Shown: positions 57,012 to 60,878 of the stretch, piece by piece | How the letters are laid out: each line of letters opens with the position of its first letter | Numbering within the stretch: the first letter of the stretch is position 1 | From: Prochlorococcus sp. AG-355-B23 | GTDB taxonomy: Bacteria > Cyanobacteriota > Cyanobacteriia > PCC-6307 > Cyanobiaceae | DNA: 60,878 bases | Assembly (NCBI GenBank): GCA_003280935.1 | Contig: QCDJ01000007.1 | Location: 1 to 60,878, forward strand | Reading direction: 5' to 3' | Made by a program: the position numbers and the translations under genes | The notes under the pieces: generated by a model | Told to the model about the DNA's origin: nothing | Databases searched by the model: none | Seen by the model: the letters and a program-made list of their open reading frames with translations, nothing else

Positions 57012-58994
57012 TTAATCCTTAAAATTATACTTATCAGAAGTCAATAATTTCCAGTCTCCTTGTCCATTTAATTCTAAAATATTTTCGTGAAAATCTTTTA
57101 AGCTAGGTCTATGTCCAACACTTATTAGAGAAAGTTCTCGTTCCTTTAGTAAACTGTATAGTTTTTTTTCAGTGTTAATATCTAAAGCACTTGTTGCTTC
57201 ATCAAGTACTGCAAATCTTGGAGAATTTAGTAACAGTCTTGCAAAAGCTAATCTTTGTTGCTCGCCTAGGGAAAGAATTCGTGGCCAATCTTGTTTTATA
57301 TCAAGATTAGGATACCGATCCACTAAGGTTTTTAAATTTACTTCATGTAGTACAGAAGTAAGATGTTCATCACTAAATTTCTTAACTTCTGTGGGATAAC
57401 ATAATTGTTCTCTTAAAGAACCAAGTAACATATATGGTTTTTGAGGTATGAATAATAATTCCCCAATTTTTGGTTTTTTAATTACTCCTTGATCGGGTTC
57501 CCATAAACCACTAATCATTCTTAGTAAAGATGTTTTTCCGCACCCAGATGGTCCTACAACCAAAAGTGATTGATTATTGTCGATGCTTAAATTTAAATTT
57601 TTAATGATTGTTTTATTTGATCCTGGTGGGCAAAGGTCAGCATTATTAATCAGAATTGAGGGGTAATCTGAAATAACGTTTTGATTGCTTGTTGGGTTGG
57701 TTTGACTAATGGATTCAACTTTTGATTGGAATCCTTCTAATCTGCCAATGCCAGCAGTAAATTTTGCAAGTTCTTCGATTTGATTAACAATAAAAAATAA
57801 CGAACCTTCAACCATTCCAAATGCAAAGCTTGCCTGAATAAAGCGTCCATAATCAATATCACCTCTAAAGTAAGGGATTGCCATTATTAGATATGGAAAG
57901 AAATTTCCAGCATAATTAATGGATCTTCTCATTACGTCTATTATTACTCTCCATATAATCAGTAAATTAAAGTTTCTCACCACTTCTCCTAATCGCCTTT
58001 CAGTTTCACTTCGCTCAGGATTCTCCCCAGAGTAAAAGGCTATTGATTCAGCATTATCTCGAATATGAACTAAGCCATATCGAAAATCTGCTTCATATCT
58101 GAGTTGATCAAAGTCAATCTTTACAAGATTTTTTCCAGCAATTAAAAGGATAGAAGTTGCAAATGCAGCGTAACCGAATAAAGAAAAAGTAAGTGTTGTA
58201 CTAATACTCCATAAAATAAGAATATTAAGTGAAAATGTTAGTAGGGCATCAAAAATACCTAATGTGAAAGAAAGACTTTGACCGGTAAAAGCTCGAGTAT
58301 CATCTGTGATTCTTTGATCAGGATTATCTACATCGGTTTGTTCTTCATCATTGGGATTTAATTGGTAGTAGGCTTTATTAGTCATATAATCTTTGACTAA
58401 ACTTTTTGAAAGCCATTCTCTCCAAATTATTCCTAATTTATATGTAAAAAATATTTGGGAAACACGTATAGGTAGAGCCACAGCGAAACAACAAGCGTAA
58501 ATCCCTAATATCCGATAAAACCCATCTTCTTGTTTTTCTACTAAAGCATTTGTTAAATCTCTTGCTATGAACCCAATACCTGCGTTTATTCCGTTTACAG
58601 CTAAAAGCATTAATACAATTATCGCAAGGAATAACCAATGTAACCATCTTCGGTTTTTTAATTGACGTCTCAAGCTAAAAAAGCTGCCTGATCCAATTAG
58701 AAATAAGGCAGAGAAAAGTAATCCCCAGCTACCAGCCCAAATCGAATTGACAGTACTTACAACACCTCCAAAATACTTTTCAAGAAATATTGGTTGAAGG
58801 TTTTCAAAAAAACTAATTATGCCTGTAAGACCAACAAGTACTACTCCACCAACACAAAATAAAAGAGAAATCAAAAGCCATATGAATTGAAGTCCATTGC
58901 ATTGATCTATTGGAAGAAAAAATGGCTGAGATAACTTCCTTAATTTTTGTAATTGGTATAATATTTTGGATTTATTATTAACTGCTTTATTCAT
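57012..58994 (-). CDS. ABC transporter, fused permease/ATPase (SbmA/BacA-ABCD type)
   Basis: 660 aa: about six membrane segments in the first ~330 residues with the ABC_membrane_2 style (FIARDLTNALVEKQEDGFYRILG), then the ATPase domain with Walker A GPSGCGKTSLLR, signature LSLGEQQRLAFARLLL and Walker B FAVLDEATSALD, H-loop GHRP. The family moves peptides, fatty acyl or cobalamin-like substrates; the substrate here is unknown. Fourth gene of the def-hit-hypothetical-ABC-hli run. ATG start. Confidence 0.9.
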   Translation of the reverse strand: MNKAVNNKSKILYQLQKLRKLSQPFFLPIDQCNGLQFIWLLISLLFCVGGVVLVGLTGIISFFENLQPIFLEKYFGGVVSTVNSIWAGSWGLLFSALFLIGSGSFFSLRRQLKNRRWLHWLFLAIIVLMLLAVNGINAGIGFIARDLTNALVEKQEDGFYRILGIYACCFAVALPIRVSQIFFTYKLGIIWREWLSKSLVKDYMTNKAYYQLNPNDEEQTDVDNPDQRITDDTRAFTGQSLSFTLGIFDALLTFSLNILILWSISTTLTFSLFGYAAFATSILLIAGKNLVKIDFDQLRYEADFRYGLVHIRDNAESIAFYSGENPERSETERRLGEVVRNFNLLIIWRVIIDVMRRSINYAGNFFPYLIMAIPYFRGDIDYGRFIQASFAFGMVEGSLFFIVNQIEELAKFTAGIGRLEGFQSKVESISQTNPTSNQNVISDYPSILINNADLCPPGSNKTIIKNLNLSIDNNQSLLVVGPSGCGKTSLLRMISGLWEPDQGVIKKPKIGELLFIPQKPYMLLGSLREQLCYPTEVKKFSDEHLTSVLHEVNLKTLVDRYPNLDIKQDWPRILSLGEQQRLAFARLLLNSPRFAVLDEATSALDINTEKKLYSLLKERELSLISVGHRPSLKDFHENILELNGQGDWKLLTSDKYNFKD

Positions 58995-59036
58995 TACTCG
59001 ACTAGTTTTATAGAATAAATTATAACTTTTAGCAGT

Positions 59037-59315
59037 CTATTGACCAAAACCAATAAATGAAAGTGCCCAGTCAGGTAAATTTAAGTAATTCAAGATCGTT
59101 ATATCAAATTCATGAACTGTTGGAAAAGATTTATCTAATACCCACCATAAAAGAAAAGGTAGATTAAATAAAATTTGTAATTGCCATTTGTAAGTTAAAA
59201 CTCTCCAAATTTTTATTAACTTATTTTTGAGTGAATCATCTAGCTCCTCCCAATTTTTTGATATTAAATTGAATAAATTTTTGTATTCTGTATTTAAGGA
59301 ATCTGGTGTATTCAT
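59037..59315 (-). CDS. Hypothetical protein with one hydrophobic segment
   Basis: 92 aa, no named family. A helical acidic N-terminus (NLISKNWEELDDSLKNKLIKIW) is followed by a Trp/Leu-rich hydrophobic segment (LQILFNLPFLLWWVLDKSFP) and a tail ending LPDWALSFIGFGQ. A one-span membrane protein is likely. It lies 42 nt upstream of the ABC transporter and 46 nt downstream of the HIT gene on the same strand. Confidence 0.7.
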   Translation of the reverse strand: MNTPDSLNTEYKNLFNLISKNWEELDDSLKNKLIKIWRVLTYKWQLQILFNLPFLLWWVLDKSFPTVHEFDITILNYLNLPDWALSFIGFGQ

Positions 59316-59361
59316 TATGTTTTTACTTATTTATAACCCATAAATATTTCTTTCGAGAGTT

Positions 59362-59703
59362 TTAACCTGGGGGCCAATTCATTTTTCTTCCAGATAAATA
59401 ATGAATATGTAAATGAAAAACTGTTTGTCCCGATTCTGATCCAGTATTAATTACTGTCCTCCAATTAGTTAAATTTTTTGATTTAGCTATTTTGCTACCA
59501 ACAAAAAGTAAATGCCCTAATAAATTTGCATCTTTTTCAATACAATCTAATAAACTTATAATTGGCTTTTTGGGAATTACTAAAAAATGTACTGGTGCTT
59601 GAGCATTGATATCATTAAAGGCAATACACAACTCATCTTCATAAAGCTTATCGCAGGGTATTTCTTCATTAATTATTTTTTGAAATATTGTAGTTTCAGT
59701 CAT
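59362..59703 (-). CDS. HIT-family nucleotide hydrolase (HinT-like)
   Basis: 113-aa protein of the HinT/PKCI branch. TIFQKIINEEIPCDKLYEDE start, FNDINAQAPVHFLVIPKK and the histidine triad GQTVFHLHIHYLSGR, ending MNWPPG. Hydrolyses nucleoside phosphoramidates in characterised members. ATG start, 4 nt after def. Confidence 0.95.
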   Translation of the reverse strand: MTETTIFQKIINEEIPCDKLYEDELCIAFNDINAQAPVHFLVIPKKPIISLLDCIEKDANLLGHLLFVGSKIAKSKNLTNWRTVINTGSESGQTVFHLHIHYLSGRKMNWPPG

Positions 59704-59707
59704 TAGA

Positions 59708-60313
59708 TTAATTAATAGAAATTACGTCTTTTTCGTTAAACCCTTCCTTTATAAGTTCTTTGTTCAAATCATCTTTTGATGTAACTCTATCAACAAATAA
59801 TATTCCGTTTAAATGATCCATTTCGTGTTGTATACACCTCGCCAGAAGTCCATCTGCTTTCAATTTACGTGGTCTCCCCATTTCATCTCTAAATTTTAAT
59901 TTGATAGTTGAAGGTCTTATTACATTCAAATAGACGCCAGGTATACTCAAGCAGCCTTCTTCATATGAATTAAGGGTTGTTCCAAAGTCTGTAATTTCTG
60001 GATTGATTAATATTAGAGGTTCTGCTGCTGAATCTTCAAAATTTACATCTATGACAAGAAGCTCTTTGTTGATACCAATTTGAGGTGCGGCAAGTCCAAT
60101 TCCTTTAGCTGCATACATGCTTTGAAGCATTTCTCTAGCAAGTTTTCTAATCGATTCATCAACCTTAGTTATTCTTTTGGAATTTTTTCTTAATACATCA
60201 TCACCAAGTTTATAAATGTCTAGAGATGGCTTACCTGTTTGTTCTTTTGCAATTTTTTCCGAGCTTCCATTTGTTCTTGACTTTTTTGCAAGTTGTGAAA
60301 AATGGTTTGCCAC
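59708..60313 (-). CDS. def: Peptide deformylase
   Basis: Metalloenzyme that removes N-formyl groups from nascent proteins. 201 aa with all three motifs: GIGLAAPQIG, EGCLSIPG (metal Cys) and QHEMDHLNG (metal His pair, catalytic Glu). A ~30-residue basic N-terminal extension precedes the catalytic core. ATG start. First gene of the minus-strand run that ends with hli. Confidence 0.98.
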   Translation of the reverse strand: MANHFSQLAKKSRTNGSSEKIAKEQTGKPSLDIYKLGDDVLRKNSKRITKVDESIRKLAREMLQSMYAAKGIGLAAPQIGINKELLVIDVNFEDSAAEPLILINPEITDFGTTLNSYEEGCLSIPGVYLNVIRPSTIKLKFRDEMGRPRKLKADGLLARCIQHEMDHLNGILFVDRVTSKDDLNKELIKEGFNEKDVISIN

Positions 60314-60389
60314 GTTAAAAAAGTTTTTAATTAAGAGTTTAGCTATAAAAATACTAGCACTTTAATTTACGTTCTTTATAATTTTTTAA

Positions 60390-60878
60390 ATGAGTATTGA
60401 TGATAAGCTAAAAGTTAATCAAACTGAATCTAAAAAAAAAGCTTTTAAGGAATTAACTATTATTAGGGATACTATTTTTTGGATTGATGTTGTTGGTGAA
60501 GGTCAAAATGAAAATGCCATTTTTGCAAGACCATTTAATGACAAAGAAGCGTTTCCTCAGAAATTAACAAGTAAAAAATATAATATTAAAAATAATTTTC
60601 ATGGATATGGTGGTAAATCTTATAAGTGTATAAATTTTAAAAATAATTTTTATTTGATATGGATAGATCAGATTACCAAGGCATTATGGTTTCAAATTTT
60701 TAAAGAGGCAGCGTCAAATTATAGAAGCCAAAATAAATATCTCGTTTCAGTTCAAGAACCTAGGCAACTATCTAAATCTATTGATGCAAATTTTGATTCT
60801 TCATTTGTCATTTCTGAAAAAAATTTTTTGTATGGAATTTGCGAAATAAATAATAGAGATTATTTATTTTCTTTAAAT
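60390..60878 (+). CDS. S9-like prolyl oligopeptidase N-terminal part (3' end off window)
   Basis: ATG 60390 opens a frame of 163 codons that runs off the window with no stop. It has ELTIIRDTIFWIDVVGEGQNE, ARPFNDKE, FHGYGGKSYKCI and the propeller-type WIDQITKALW, which match the N-terminal beta-propeller of cyanobacterial dipeptidyl aminopeptidase/acylaminoacyl-peptidase proteins (HEYGGGAY-like motif). The catalytic alpha/beta-hydrolase half would lie beyond the edge, so the peptidase assignment is by resemblance. Confidence 0.75.
   Translation, partial: MSIDDKLKVNQTESKKKAFKELTIIRDTIFWIDVVGEGQNENAIFARPFNDKEAFPQKLTSKKYNIKNNFHGYGGKSYKCINFKNNFYLIWIDQITKALWFQIFKEAASNYRSQNKYLVSVQEPRQLSKSIDANFDSSFVISEKNFLYGICEINNRDYLFSLN

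Overview
This window is a contiguous piece of a marine picocyanobacterial chromosome, most likely a high-light-adapted Prochlorococcus. The evidence is the very low GC and heavy A/T codon use, extremely tight gene packing with many overlapping ends, and cyanobacterial marker genes: psbX, ycf66, a high-light-inducible protein, a Flv1/Flv3 pair, cbiD and gap2. A permuted two-piece tmRNA whose tag reads ANKIVSFSRQTAPVAA also fits marine picocyanobacteria. The strain cannot be named from sequence alone. I see no rRNA, insertion sequence, prophage, integrase or CRISPR array. This is core genome, not an island.

Layout. 1-9157, mostly plus strand: 3' part of ftsY, a SpoIIE/RsbU-type phosphatase, argH, a glycine-rich RRM protein, dusA (minus), a Tat-exported MsrB, then grpE-dnaJ-tusA-like-rsgA. 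9123-11810, minus: murC-murB-ybaB. 12004-20314: gap2; thiL plus a lumenal cyclophilin; efp-accB; pdxA; an NAD-dependent epimerase; an HNH protein; a secreted cyanobacterial protein; a half-size AbrB membrane protein; small hypotheticals. 20316-27983: a class V aminotransferase, cbiD, guaA, a solitary Cas4/RecB-like nuclease, a membrane-tail protein, a 47-aa ORF and mrdA (PBP2). 28008-32144, minus: flv3-flv1 followed by an FMN reductase. 32264-42037: alaS, speA, ndk, thiO, gatB, coaE, argJ. 42030-46593: an orphan ParA with an overlapping membrane partner, an aldo/keto reductase, the tmRNA, a THUMP methyltransferase and a YqjD/YqjE-like membrane pair. 46764-53508: a 51-aa membrane protein, a small LigD-phosphoesterase-like protein, smc, a PRC-barrel protein, an LpxB-like protein and tRNA-Leu(AAG). 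53769-60878: accC, yggT, psbX, ycf66, a minus-strand run def-hit-hypothetical-ABC transporter-hli, and the 5' end of an S9-like peptidase.

How the genes work together. Light and redox themes recur: Flv1/Flv3 oxygen photoreduction, MsrB repair, PsbX, Ycf66, HLIP and a lumenal cyclophilin. Biosynthesis includes peptidoglycan (murB, murC, mrdA), arginine and polyamine (argH, argJ, speA), acetyl-CoA carboxylase subunits (accB, accC), and vitamins/cofactors (thiL, thiO, pdxA, coaE, cbiD). Translation and quality control are covered by efp, alaS, gatB, def, dusA, rsgA, tmRNA, grpE and dnaJ.

The most interesting leads for undescribed biology are the orphan ParA plus overlapping transmembrane protein, the stand-alone Cas4-like nuclease, the LigD-phosphoesterase-like protein beside smc, and the HLIP carried at the end of an ABC transporter operon. 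No feature here demonstrates a wholly new system. Functional calls rest on motif recognition by eye, without database searches.
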